Notes under the pieces: model-generated | The model's input: only the letters and a program-made list of their open reading frames with translations | Database searches by the model: none | What the model was told of the DNA's origin: nothing | In this document: positions 17,056-26,565 of the stretch, piece by piece | Numbering within the stretch: the first letter of the stretch is position 1 | Layout of the letters: every line of letters starts with the position of its first letter | Made by a program: the position numbers and the translations under genes | Origin: Bacteroidales bacterium | GTDB lineage: Bacteria > Bacteroidota > Bacteroidia > Bacteroidales > UBA932 | NCBI GenBank assembly: GCA_017527625.1 | Contig: JAFXPV010000007.1 | Coordinates: 1-64,000, forward strand | Length of the DNA: 64,000 nucleotides | Reading direction: 5' to 3'

Positions 17056-19020
17056 ATGTTTCAATACAAGCGAACTCTCCTCTTATTTGCCGGACTTCTG
17101 ACGGCTGTATCGCTTATGGCTCAGAACGTCCGTATGGATGTGAATCTGAAGAAACCCGGGGCTCCCATACAGCCGACGATGTACGGAATCTTTTTCGAAG
17201 ACATCAACTACGCTGCTGATGGCGGTCTGTATGGCGATATGGTCAAAAACCGTTCATTCGATTTTCCCTATGCCCTGACGGGCTGGATTCCTTACGGGAA
17301 ACTGCAGGTGATGGATGACGGCCCTTTCGAACGCAATCCCCACTATCTGCGTCTTAACTGGTCCGGCCACCGCGATAAGTTTACAGGCGTCGAGAATGAA
17401 GGTTTCTTCGGTATGGGACTCAAGGCTGGTGAGAAATATGATTTCTCCGTATGGGCACGCAGTGCCGGCGGCAGGCTGCGTATCGAGCTTGTCGACAACG
17501 ATTCGATGAGCGAGACGCAGATACTCGTCCAGGGTACGATAAATGTCTCTTCATCGCAATGGACAAAATACAAGCTGACCCTGGAGTCTCCCGTCACCAT
17601 CGAGGATGCACATCTGCGAGTCGAACTCGTCGGCAATGTGCCTGTCGACATCGAGCACGTTTCGCTCTTCCCTCAGGACACGTGGAAAGGTCGGGAGGGC
17701 GGCCTTCGCAAGGATCTTGCTCAAGCTCTGTATGATCTCCATCCCGGAGTATTCCGTTTCCCCGGGGGATGCATAGTGGAGGGTACAGACCTCGAGACCC
17801 GCTATAACTGGAAGAACAGTGTAGGCCCTGTAGAGAACCGTCCGGTGAACGAGAACCGCTGGCACTATACTTTCGGCTACAAGTTGTTCCCAGACTATTT
17901 CACAAGCTACGGCTTCGGGTTCTATGAGTTCTTCCAGCTCTGTGAAGATTTCGGCTGCGAACCTTTGCCGGTAGTGAGCTGCGGCCTTGCCTGTCAGTTC
18001 CAGAATGACGATCCTTCAGCCCACGTGCCTGTGGATGAGCTGGGGCCTTACATCCAGGATGCCCTGGACCTCATCGAGTTTGCAAACGGCGGCGTGAATA
18101 CCACCTGGGGCAGGGTGAGGGCTGAGATGGGACATCCCGAGCCGTTCAACCTCAAGATGCTGGCTGTAGGCAACGAGCAGTGGGGCGAAGAGTATCCTGC
18201 CCACCTGAAACCTTTCGTCGATGCGCTGCGCAAGGCATATCCGCAGATCAAGATTATCGGAACATCGGGCCCCAACTCCGAAGGCGACCAGTTCGACTAT
18301 CTATGGCCTGAGATGAAGAAACTCGGAGTCGATCTTGTCGACGAGCATTTCTACCGTCCCGAAAAGTGGTTCCTGTCGCAAGGCGCACGCTACGACAGCT
18401 ATGACCGCAAGGGACCCAAGGTGTTCGCGGGTGAGTATGCCTGCCACGGAGACGGGAAGAAATGGAACCATTTCAACGCCTCCCTCCTCGAGGCAGCCTT
18501 TATGACAGGACTGGAGCGCAATGCCGACGTGGTCCATATGGCCACCTATGCTCCCCTGTTCGCCCACGTGGAAGGGTGGCAGTGGCGTCCCGACCTGATA
18601 TGGTATGACAACTTGAGGTCTGTGCGTTCTTGCAGCTGGTATGTCCAGCAGCTTTATTCACAGTACCGCGGACAGAATGTCCTTGCCCTTACCTGGGACG
18701 GCAAGCCGGTGACAGGTGCAGAAGGGCAGCAGGGCCTGTTTGCCAGCGCCGTTCAGGACGGCAACCTTATCTATGTCAAGGTGGCGAACACTTCATCATC
18801 CCCGAATGCCATCGAATTCAACTTTGACGGTTTGAAGAAGGCTGAAACTGTCAAAGCGGTCAAGAGCATCGTCTATACTTCTCCCGATCCCGATGCTGAC
18901 AATACCCTCGACGACCCGGAGGCGATAACACCCCGCACGAGGATGTTCTTTGGCGAAGGAAAGGCCGTCAAGGCCACAGTCGACCCGATGAGCTTCAATA
19001 TTTTCGTATTCGAACGTTAA
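17056..19020 (+). CDS. GH51 alpha-L-arabinofuranosidase
   Basis: A 654-residue exported GH51 enzyme (signal peptide to about MAQ, residue 22). The barrel begins IQPTMYGIFFEDINYAADGGLYG, and a CBM4-like beta-domain is inserted after it (~75-200). The catalytic pair is intact: acid/base Glu374 in AVGNEQWGEE and nucleophile Glu460 in VFAGEYACHG. A C-terminal beta-domain ends the protein. GH51 enzymes release arabinofuranose from arabinoxylan and arabinan with retention. This is one of three GH51 modules in the window. Position between GH78 and GH43 supports a plant hemicellulose/pectin role. Confidence 0.94.
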   Translation: MFQYKRTLLLFAGLLTAVSLMAQNVRMDVNLKKPGAPIQPTMYGIFFEDINYAADGGLYGDMVKNRSFDFPYALTGWIPYGKLQVMDDGPFERNPHYLRLNWSGHRDKFTGVENEGFFGMGLKAGEKYDFSVWARSAGGRLRIELVDNDSMSETQILVQGTINVSSSQWTKYKLTLESPVTIEDAHLRVELVGNVPVDIEHVSLFPQDTWKGREGGLRKDLAQALYDLHPGVFRFPGGCIVEGTDLETRYNWKNSVGPVENRPVNENRWHYTFGYKLFPDYFTSYGFGFYEFFQLCEDFGCEPLPVVSCGLACQFQNDDPSAHVPVDELGPYIQDALDLIEFANGGVNTTWGRVRAEMGHPEPFNLKMLAVGNEQWGEEYPAHLKPFVDALRKAYPQIKIIGTSGPNSEGDQFDYLWPEMKKLGVDLVDEHFYRPEKWFLSQGARYDSYDRKGPKVFAGEYACHGDGKKWNHFNASLLEAAFMTGLERNADVVHMATYAPLFAHVEGWQWRPDLIWYDNLRSVRSCSWYVQQLYSQYRGQNVLALTWDGKPVTGAEGQQGLFASAVQDGNLIYVKVANTSSSPNAIEFNFDGLKKAETVKAVKSIVYTSPDPDADNTLDDPEAITPRTRMFFGEGKAVKATVDPMSFNIFVFER

Positions 19021-19034
19021 TACAACAATAAACT

Positions 19035-21665
19035 ATGAAAAAACTTCCCTTCTGCGCCTTGACAGCTGCTCTGGCTGTACTCTGCGCAATTCCGAGTTTC
19101 GGGCAGCGTCCGCTGGTGAGCACTTCCTACACGCCGGATCCCGCCCCCTTCGTCTATGGTGACAAAGTCTATATGGCCACCGGCCACGATGAAGACGACG
19201 CCACTTATTTCAAAATGAATGACTGGCAGCTGTTCAGCACCGAGGATATGGTCAACTGGACCTACCTCGGCACCCCCATCTCGACCGCCACGTTCGCGTG
19301 GTGCGAAAAGGGTGACAACGCCTGGGCTTCACAGATCGTCGAGCGGAACGGCAAATGGTACTGGTATGTGTGTGTGATCGAGGACGGCACCCGTGCAAAC
19401 GCTCTGGCAGTGGCTGTGGCCGATGATCCTCAGGGTCCCTGGAAGGACGCTATCGGCGGCCCTCTGGCCACCGGCTGGTCTTTCATCGACCCCACCGTAT
19501 TCATCGACGATGACGGCAAGGCCTATCTGTTCTGGGGCAACAAAGGCTGCTGGTACGGCCGCCTCAACGACGATATGATTTCCTTTGCCGACGGCTGGAA
19601 AGAAGTTCCCGGCTTCCACGACCCGAAGTGCTTCGGTCCCGAATCTATGAAGATGGACTGGAGCATCCACAAGGAAGTTATGATGGTAGGCTACGAAGAA
19701 GGCCCCTGGGTCAACAAGCGTAACGGCATCTACTATATGTCATATCCCGCCGGCGGAGTGCCCGAGCATATGGCATACTCCACCGCACCTACCATCGACG
19801 GCCCCTGGACCTACCGCGGCCGCATTATGGACGAATCCGTCAACAGCTTCACCATTCACGGCGGAAATGTGACGTTCAAGGGCAACGACTATATGTTCTA
19901 CCACGCCGGAACTCTCCCGGACGGCGGCGGATTCCACCGTTCAGCCTGCGTCGAGCAGTTCAAGTTCAATCCGGACGGCAGCATCCCCTTCATTCCCTTC
20001 ACCAAGGAGGGGCCCGCGCCTGTAGCTACCCTGGATCCCTACAAGAGGGTGGAGGCTGAGACTATGGCCGGCTCCCACGGCGTGAAGACAGACCGCCGTG
20101 CCGGTTTCAACCACTACGTGACGTCGATCGACAACGGTGACTGGATCTTCGTCCGCAACGTCGATTTCGGCAGCGAAGGAGCAAAACAGGTGACCGTCGA
20201 GGTCGCAAACTTCAAGAGCCGCGGCCAGATCGAGTTCCACCTTGACAACATAAGCAACCAGCCTATAGCCAGACTCAGCGTAGGCGGCGAGAACGCAGTT
20301 TTCAATGCCGATGTGCGACGTAATGTGACGGGTGTCCACGACCTCTATATCCTCTTCCGTGGAGGTGACAGCCAGCTCTTCGACCTCGACTGGTGGAAGT
20401 TCAATTCAATAGTCAACAAACCGATAATCCAGACCAAATACACTGCAGACCCCGCGCCTCTGGTATATGACGGCAAGGTGTTCCTCTATACCACCCACGA
20501 CGAGGACTGGGGAGCCAACTTCGAGATGTACGACTGGCTGCTCTATACCTCTGAGGATATGGTGAACTGGACAGACCACGGTGCCGTGGCCTCGACCAAG
20601 GATTTCAAGTGGCGCTCACGCGACAACGGCGGCTGGGCCCTGCAGGTCGTCGAGCGTAACGGCAAGTTCTATATGTACTGTCCGCTCCACGGGCACGGCA
20701 TCGGCGTGCTTGTGGCTGACAGCCCTTACGGCCCGTTCCGCGATCCGCTCGGCGAGCCGCTGGTATGGCAGAAGGAGCACTGGGAGGACATCGACCCTAC
20801 GGTGTGGATCGACGATGACGGACAGGCATATATGTACTGGGGCAACCCCAATGTCTACTGGGCGAAACTCAACGATGATATGATTTCGCTCGCAGGCCCC
20901 ATCCACAAGCTGGACTACAAGATCCAGGACTATCAGGAAGGCCCGTGGTTCTACAAGCGCAACGGCCGCTATTATCTCGCCTTCGCGTCTACCTGCTGCC
21001 CCGAGGGCATCGGCTACGCGATGAGCAGCAGCCCGGAAGGTCCCTGGGAGTATAAGGGACACATTATGAACCACACCCAGCGCACCCGCGGCAACCACCC
21101 GGGCATCATCGACTACAAGGGCAAGTCTTATGTATTCGGACTGAACTACGACCTGATGCACCTCGACACCTATCAGCATCACGAGAGGCGTTCGGTGTCT
21201 GCTGCCGAGATGCATTACAATCCTGACGGAACCATCCAGGAGGTGCCTTACTTCTTCGACGCAACTCTCGAACAGATCCAGCCCTTCAAGCTCGACGGCC
21301 GCATAGAGGCTGAGACGATGGCCTGGGGCTACGGCCTCAAGACCAGCAAGGTGGCTGGCCGCGGCATAATCGTGGACCACATCGATAACGGGGAGTACCT
21401 CCAGATAAAGGGTGCTGACTTCGGCCGCGGACGCAGGCAGTTCAGCGCAACCGTCTTCTGCTATGACACTCCCGCAACCGTCGAAATCCACCTCGACAGC
21501 GTCAACGGACCGCTCGAGGGAACTCTCCAGATTACTCCCGGCAAGGCCTGGAAGACTGTTTCTTGCAACCTCAAGGGCACTGCCGGTGTCCACGACATAT
21601 TCTTCGTATTCAAAGGCGACAAAGGCCACGATCTCTTCGAATGGGATTGGTGGCAGATGAAATAG
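19035..21665 (+). CDS. Tandem GH43-CBM6-GH43-CBM6 enzyme
   Basis: An 876-residue exported protein built from an internal duplication. Signal peptide ~1-23; GH43 five-bladed propeller 1 at ~27-335 with Asp35 (YTPDPAPF), Asp152 (FIDPTVFIDDDG) and the Glu of YEEGPW; CBM6-like module at ~338-456 (KRVEAETMAGSHG to DLDWWKF); GH43 propeller 2 at ~462-745 with the same three catalytic motifs (YTADPAPL, DIDPTVWIDDDG, YQEGPW); second CBM6-like module ~750-876 (GRIEAETMAWGYG to EWDWWQM). Both catalytic triads look intact. GH43 proteins act on beta-xylosyl or alpha-arabinofuranosyl linkages. Two active propellers suggest a bifunctional exo-enzyme, but the subfamilies cannot be told by eye. Confidence 0.9.
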   Translation: MKKLPFCALTAALAVLCAIPSFGQRPLVSTSYTPDPAPFVYGDKVYMATGHDEDDATYFKMNDWQLFSTEDMVNWTYLGTPISTATFAWCEKGDNAWASQIVERNGKWYWYVCVIEDGTRANALAVAVADDPQGPWKDAIGGPLATGWSFIDPTVFIDDDGKAYLFWGNKGCWYGRLNDDMISFADGWKEVPGFHDPKCFGPESMKMDWSIHKEVMMVGYEEGPWVNKRNGIYYMSYPAGGVPEHMAYSTAPTIDGPWTYRGRIMDESVNSFTIHGGNVTFKGNDYMFYHAGTLPDGGGFHRSACVEQFKFNPDGSIPFIPFTKEGPAPVATLDPYKRVEAETMAGSHGVKTDRRAGFNHYVTSIDNGDWIFVRNVDFGSEGAKQVTVEVANFKSRGQIEFHLDNISNQPIARLSVGGENAVFNADVRRNVTGVHDLYILFRGGDSQLFDLDWWKFNSIVNKPIIQTKYTADPAPLVYDGKVFLYTTHDEDWGANFEMYDWLLYTSEDMVNWTDHGAVASTKDFKWRSRDNGGWALQVVERNGKFYMYCPLHGHGIGVLVADSPYGPFRDPLGEPLVWQKEHWEDIDPTVWIDDDGQAYMYWGNPNVYWAKLNDDMISLAGPIHKLDYKIQDYQEGPWFYKRNGRYYLAFASTCCPEGIGYAMSSSPEGPWEYKGHIMNHTQRTRGNHPGIIDYKGKSYVFGLNYDLMHLDTYQHHERRSVSAAEMHYNPDGTIQEVPYFFDATLEQIQPFKLDGRIEAETMAWGYGLKTSKVAGRGIIVDHIDNGEYLQIKGADFGRGRRQFSATVFCYDTPATVEIHLDSVNGPLEGTLQITPGKAWKTVSCNLKGTAGVHDIFFVFKGDKGHDLFEWDWWQMK

Positions 21666-21672
21666 TACCGTT

Positions 21673-24201
21673 ATGAAAAAGAAAATCATCATCATTCTTG
21701 CAGCCCTCTGCCTGGCATTCAGCGGTACGGCACAGGAAAAAGTAGAGATCTCGGTAAAGACCGACAAACCTTCAGGATATGTCGACCCTATGCTCTACGG
21801 CCAGCTCTTCGAGCACATCTATTTTTCGGCAAACAACGGCGTATGGCAGGAACTGCTCTTCGAGCGTTCTTTCGAGAATGAGCATTTCCCCGGCATCCCG
21901 CCCCGTGACGGCTACTTCGACGGCTGGTTTATGGATGACGACGACGTGCTCCATTCTCCTACCAGATATGAGCAGCCCATCCATATCACCGGTGTGGACT
22001 CCGATGACTATGAGATTACTATGGATGTCAACTGGCGTTCCTACAGGCTGGCAAGACGTGCCTGGAGCGGCGGCCTGCTGGATATCCGCGTCGCTTTCAA
22101 GGACCAGAAGGCCGGAGAACCGTATTTCGTGCGCATCCACGACCCCAAATATGAGGTCAGGGCCCTCAACCTCTCCCAGACTGAGAGTCAGATACAGGCT
22201 GCTGCTATGAACCGCGCAAGGGCTGCCGTCCAGCAGCAGACAGTCGTCCCTGACTTCAGCATCAGCAAGATGGTCGAGAACGAGACTGAGGTCCGCGGTA
22301 TGAAGCGTGTAGTCAGGACCCTTCAACCCATCGCCTCCAAGACTGCCACCGCAGCCCAGATCAATGAGAACCGCGACTGGCACAAGCTGCGCATCAGCTG
22401 CAAAGGCAGCAGCGCCACTGTTTACTGGGACGGCAAGAAAGTGCTCTCTTCTTCGAAACTCGACCGCGCAGGCAGCAACGACATCACCTTCTGGGTCAAT
22501 TATACCGAGGCTTTGTTCCGCAACATAAAGGTGACCTCGTCAAATGGCAGGACAGTCTATTTCGAAGGCACACCCGAGGACGTGAAGGTTCCGGCCGTGG
22601 CTCCCCAGTGGAACGCTTTCGGCGAGGGTGAGTTCGAGCTGGTGAAAGGCGATGCGGTGAATATGGATTTCTCCCAGAAGATAACGACTTCAACCGCAGC
22701 CGGCATCTCGCAGGGACCTCAGAACATCATCAAAGGCGAGAGATATCTGGGGTATATCCACGCAAAAGGTGACGGTATCCTTTCGGTTCAGCTTCGCCAG
22801 GGCGACAATGCTGTGTCGACTATGGTCCTCGGCAAACCCGGTCCGAAATGGAAGAAATATGAATTCGAACTTGACGGCACTTTCGACGGCGATGCCGATT
22901 TCGCAATCTGCGTTGAGAACGGTACAGTCCAGGTCGACGAGGCCAGTATGACCACCAAGACCGGTAAGGATCTGGGCGGCTTCAGACCCGACATCTTCAA
23001 GGCGGTGGATGAGCTCGGTCCGACCTGTCTCCGCTGGCCGGGCGGCGGCTATGTAGCCCAGTACGACTGGCGCTGGGGCATCGGCCCGCAGACCCAGAGG
23101 CAGCGCTGGGCCCACTGGATGTGGATGGATTACGACCAGAACAACTTCGGAACAGACGAGTTCATAAGCTTCTGCCGCTCTATCGGCACTGAGCCCGTGA
23201 TTGTCGTGACCATCGGTTTCGACCGTCCCGACGAGGAGCAGGAAGGCATCTTCCAGAATGCGCTGAACTGGCTGCGCTACTGCAATGCCCCGGCTACTGA
23301 CGCCTGGGGAGCCAAGCGTGCTGCCAACGGCCATCCTGAGCCCTACAATGTGAAGTACTGGGAGATAGATAACGAGATGTGGGAGATGGGCATCGACAAA
23401 TACGAGGCTGCCGTACGCAAGTACTCGGCTGCTATGCGCGAGATCGACCCTACCATCATGATTATCGCCTGCGGCGGCTTCCAGGAAGACGAGCAGTTCC
23501 TCGAGCGTTCCGCCAACTTCTTCGACTATATGAGCCTGCACCACTATGAGCAGCAGAACGGCTACGCCACAGGCCCTCAGAATCTGGCCCGCCAGTATGA
23601 CCGCTATGCGGATATGATTGCCAAGTGCCCGAATCCGAATGTGAAGCTGTTCATCTCCGAGTGGAACCTTAACAGTCAGGACTGGCGCACAGGCCTCTTC
23701 GCCGGCGGCTTCCTGAATGTGTGCGAGGCCCGTGACGTCGTGGCGATGGGTGCGGCAGCCCTGTTCATCCGCCGCACGGACGCTCCGGACTGGAACAATG
23801 CCTTCATCAACTTCAACTACAAGGACCTCTACGTGGCTCCGAACTACCAGGTGACCAAGTTGTGGCACGACCACTTCTCGACCCGCCTGCTCTCATTCGA
23901 AGGCGAGACTGCAGATCTGAATGTCGTAACCACAATGTCGGAGAACGGCCACGATGTCATCATCAAGGTCGTCAATCCCACCGACAAGCCGTACAAACTT
24001 TCTTTCAAAGGCAAGTTCGACGCTTCAGTGGATGCGGTCTATGACTACTTCGCTCCCGGCGGCCTTATGGTCGGCAACACGCTGGAAAAGAAAGATGCCG
24101 TAGCTCTCAAACAGCAGACTTTCAAGGTTTCGGCTTCTGAAGGCGCCCTCGACATCGCTCCCTATTCAGCCGGCGTGATTACAGTGGCCCGCGGAAGGTA
24201 G
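21673..24201 (+). CDS. GH51 alpha-L-arabinofuranosidase with large inserted lectin-like domain
   Basis: An 842-residue exported GH51 enzyme, larger than the 654-residue neighbour because of an extra beta-rich insertion (~180-310, including DWHKLRISCKGSSATVYWDG and YTEALFRNIKVTS, which resembles laminin-G/concanavalin or DUF1080 folds). The barrel keeps PMLYGQLFEHIYFSANNG, acid/base Glu568 in WEIDNEMWEMG and nucleophile Glu663 in FISEWNLNSQDW. It should remove arabinofuranose side chains. It closes the four-gene run and is followed within 20 bp by a strong bidirectional terminator. Confidence 0.93.
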   Translation: MKKKIIIILAALCLAFSGTAQEKVEISVKTDKPSGYVDPMLYGQLFEHIYFSANNGVWQELLFERSFENEHFPGIPPRDGYFDGWFMDDDDVLHSPTRYEQPIHITGVDSDDYEITMDVNWRSYRLARRAWSGGLLDIRVAFKDQKAGEPYFVRIHDPKYEVRALNLSQTESQIQAAAMNRARAAVQQQTVVPDFSISKMVENETEVRGMKRVVRTLQPIASKTATAAQINENRDWHKLRISCKGSSATVYWDGKKVLSSSKLDRAGSNDITFWVNYTEALFRNIKVTSSNGRTVYFEGTPEDVKVPAVAPQWNAFGEGEFELVKGDAVNMDFSQKITTSTAAGISQGPQNIIKGERYLGYIHAKGDGILSVQLRQGDNAVSTMVLGKPGPKWKKYEFELDGTFDGDADFAICVENGTVQVDEASMTTKTGKDLGGFRPDIFKAVDELGPTCLRWPGGGYVAQYDWRWGIGPQTQRQRWAHWMWMDYDQNNFGTDEFISFCRSIGTEPVIVVTIGFDRPDEEQEGIFQNALNWLRYCNAPATDAWGAKRAANGHPEPYNVKYWEIDNEMWEMGIDKYEAAVRKYSAAMREIDPTIMIIACGGFQEDEQFLERSANFFDYMSLHHYEQQNGYATGPQNLARQYDRYADMIAKCPNPNVKLFISEWNLNSQDWRTGLFAGGFLNVCEARDVVAMGAAALFIRRTDAPDWNNAFINFNYKDLYVAPNYQVTKLWHDHFSTRLLSFEGETADLNVVTTMSENGHDVIIKVVNPTDKPYKLSFKGKFDASVDAVYDYFAPGGLMVGNTLEKKDAVALKQQTFKVSASEGALDIAPYSAGVITVARGR

Positions 24202-24216
24202 CGCAGTTATGTGCAC

Positions 24217-24254
24217 AAAAAAGAGCTCTGCAATCGCTTGCAGAGCTCTTTTTT
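24217..24254. terminator. Perfect bidirectional rho-independent terminator
   Basis: Two 17-base arms pair perfectly around a 4-base loop (TCGC), with an A-run on one side and a T-run on the other, so it can stop transcription in both directions. It separates the convergent GH51 and GH10-CE1 genes. Confidence 0.9.
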
Positions 24255-24268
24255 AATGGAGTCTTCTG

Positions 24269-26527
24269 TTATTTGAAGAGCATAGGAGCCATCTCGTACA
24301 GGCACCTTCTCCAAGTCTGGAACTCGTGGGCAGTGCCTTCTGAAACGTAACCCTTGGCATTGTAGCCGGCAGCCTGGAGAGCCGCTGCGGCGTTTCTGAT
24401 GTTGTCAGGACCCTCTTTGCTGCCGCAACCCAGGAAGATACCCTTGATGTCTTTGATATCCTTGAGCTCTTCGGGAGTGTAAGTGCCGCCGCTGAGCAGA
24501 CCGTAGTAACCGAATACTTCGGGACGTGCGAGGGTGATGCTGTGGGTCTCCATACCACCCATAGACAGACCGGCCATAGCACGGTGAGCCTTGTCAGCTT
24601 TAGTGCGGAAGTGTGAGTCGATGTAAGGGATGAGTTCGTCTACGAGGACAGTCTCAAAACCGTTGTTGAGCATCATACCCATACCGCTGCCACGCTGGCC
24701 TCCTGCGGGAGCTGCTGCAGGCGCTGCTACTGCAGGACGGGTCGGAGCAACTGCTGCGGGAGCACCTGTTGCAGTAGAAATGGGAGCCTGAGGACCGGCT
24801 GCAGGACCGGCTGCGCCGGGACGGAAGCCTTCATTGGTCATACCGTAGGTCATCACGACGATGAACGGCTGGATCTTGCCATCAGCGATCAGGTTGTCCA
24901 TAATGAGGTTTGCGTGACCCTGATTAGACCAGGCGTACTCGTTCTCGCCCCAACCGTGCTGGAGATAGAGGACAGGGTATTTGGTCTTCTTGCTTGCATC
25001 ATAGGTCGGAGGAGTGTAGACGAATGCACGGCGGAGCTGGTTGGTGCTCTTAGACCAGAAGAGGATTTCCTGTACGTTTCCGTGGGGAACATTCCTCTCG
25101 GCATAGAAGGCCTGGTCGTGTGTGGGAACCTCGACACCGCTCTCCCAGCGGGTAGAGCCGTAATAGTTGTTGGTGCCGGGATCATTGACGGTACCGCCGT
25201 CGATTGTCAGGTGGTAGTAGTGGAATCCTTCGTCAGCGGGAGTCTTGCTGGTTCCGGTCCATACGCCTTCAGCATCTTTGTGAAGGACAGTGCTGCCGGC
25301 GATGACTGAAGTGGCCTTGGGGGCGTTAACGCGGTAGCGGATGTAGCGCTGTGAGTTGACCATCGGGTACAATTGTCCGGGCTGGTTCTTGGTTGAAGGA
25401 ACGAAGTCTTCCTTGATGACGATATTGTCCTGTGCGGGGTCGAAGTTCTTGACGGCGTTGTACATAGCCATCTTGGGCTGATAATTGGCGTCGAAGAGCA
25501 GAGGAGAGTTGTTGGCGCCGAGCCAAGAGTCGCGGTCTGAAAGGTTCCAGAAAGTAACGCAATCAACCTTGTCAGCGTGTTTGCGGAGGATTCTGAAGAG
25601 GTTTTCATACTGGTCCTGCTGCAGGCTCTGCTCCCAGCTTGCAACCTGGCGTGCCTGACCCTGATTGAAACGGAGGGCGCCGCCCTGGTCGGTGTTGACG
25701 CGGATGTCAAGCTCGGTTACGTGGATATGGTCCACGATTGCTGCATATTTCTCGACAGCTGCTTCCATCTCTTCAGCGCTCGGGCTGTAGATGTTGTAGT
25801 GGCCCTGCATACCGATGCCGTGTACGGGGACGCCGGCAGCTTTCATCCTGGTGATGAGGCCTGCGATACGCTCGCTCTTGCCGGGATCGCACTCGTTGTA
25901 GTCATTGTAGAAAAGAAGGGCATTGGGGTCTGCCTCGTGGGCATACTCGAATGCCTTGTATATGAATTCCTCACCTGCAATCTGCCACATAGGTGACTGG
26001 CGGAGCTCAGGCTGGCCGGGCCTTACGGGGCTGTCGGCTACTGCCTCATTGACAACGTCCCAAGCGTAAACCACGTCTTTGTAGCGGTTGACGACGGCCT
26101 GGATGTGATGTTTCATATTGGCATAGAACTCTTCCTTGGGAAGAAGGTTGCCTTTCTCGTCCTGATAGATCCAGCGGCCTACCTGTGAGTGCCACATAAG
26201 GCAGTGGCCACGGAGCTTGATGCCGTTCTGGCGGCAGAAATTGGCAATCTTGTCGGCGTTCTCCCAGTTGAACTCGCCCTTGTTGGGTTCGGTGGGCTGG
26301 GGTTTCATGTCGTTCTCAGCAGTGATGCTGTTGAACTCCCTTTTGATGAGAGCGATCTGGTCAGCGTCTGAAATGTTGCGCTGATTGACAGCTACTCCGA
26401 TCATGAAGTAGTTCTTGTAGGTGTCCTTCAAGCCGTTTGTGATCGGCTGAGGGGCCCTTTGACCGAACTGTGCCAATGCAGGAACACACATTGCAAGGGC
26501 GCAGACTGCAAATAAGAATTTTTTCAT
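24269..26527 (-). CDS. GH10 endo-xylanase - CE1 feruloyl esterase fusion
   Basis: A 752-residue exported bifunctional enzyme. Signal peptide ~1-20; GH10 barrel ~30-365 with RGHCLMWHSQVG, acid/base Glu161 (WDVVNEAV) and nucleophile Glu272 (VTELDIRV); a CBM48/E-set-like domain ~370-470; and a CE1 esterase ~475-752 with nucleophile Ser655 (GLSMGG) and His734 (TAHEFQTW). The order matches the known Prevotella Xyn10D-Fae1A type, which cuts the xylan backbone and removes ferulate. Odd feature: an Ala/Pro/Gly-rich stretch of ~50 residues (567-620) lies inside the esterase domain rather than between domains. It is co-directional with GH31 upstream. Confidence 0.93.
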   Translation of the reverse strand: MKKFLFAVCALAMCVPALAQFGQRAPQPITNGLKDTYKNYFMIGVAVNQRNISDADQIALIKREFNSITAENDMKPQPTEPNKGEFNWENADKIANFCRQNGIKLRGHCLMWHSQVGRWIYQDEKGNLLPKEEFYANMKHHIQAVVNRYKDVVYAWDVVNEAVADSPVRPGQPELRQSPMWQIAGEEFIYKAFEYAHEADPNALLFYNDYNECDPGKSERIAGLITRMKAAGVPVHGIGMQGHYNIYSPSAEEMEAAVEKYAAIVDHIHVTELDIRVNTDQGGALRFNQGQARQVASWEQSLQQDQYENLFRILRKHADKVDCVTFWNLSDRDSWLGANNSPLLFDANYQPKMAMYNAVKNFDPAQDNIVIKEDFVPSTKNQPGQLYPMVNSQRYIRYRVNAPKATSVIAGSTVLHKDAEGVWTGTSKTPADEGFHYYHLTIDGGTVNDPGTNNYYGSTRWESGVEVPTHDQAFYAERNVPHGNVQEILFWSKSTNQLRRAFVYTPPTYDASKKTKYPVLYLQHGWGENEYAWSNQGHANLIMDNLIADGKIQPFIVVMTYGMTNEGFRPGAAGPAAGPQAPISTATGAPAAVAPTRPAVAAPAAAPAGGQRGSGMGMMLNNGFETVLVDELIPYIDSHFRTKADKAHRAMAGLSMGGMETHSITLARPEVFGYYGLLSGGTYTPEELKDIKDIKGIFLGCGSKEGPDNIRNAAAALQAAGYNAKGYVSEGTAHEFQTWRRCLYEMAPMLFK

Positions 26528-26565
26528 AAAAAAAGGTTTTAGTTAAGTATTGGTTAATGGTTGGA

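Noticed and set aside
22690..23874. 394-codon minus-strand open frame inside the GH51 gene
   Set aside because: The plus strand carries conserved GH51 catalytic motifs through this region; long antisense frames are expected from high G+C at third codon positions.
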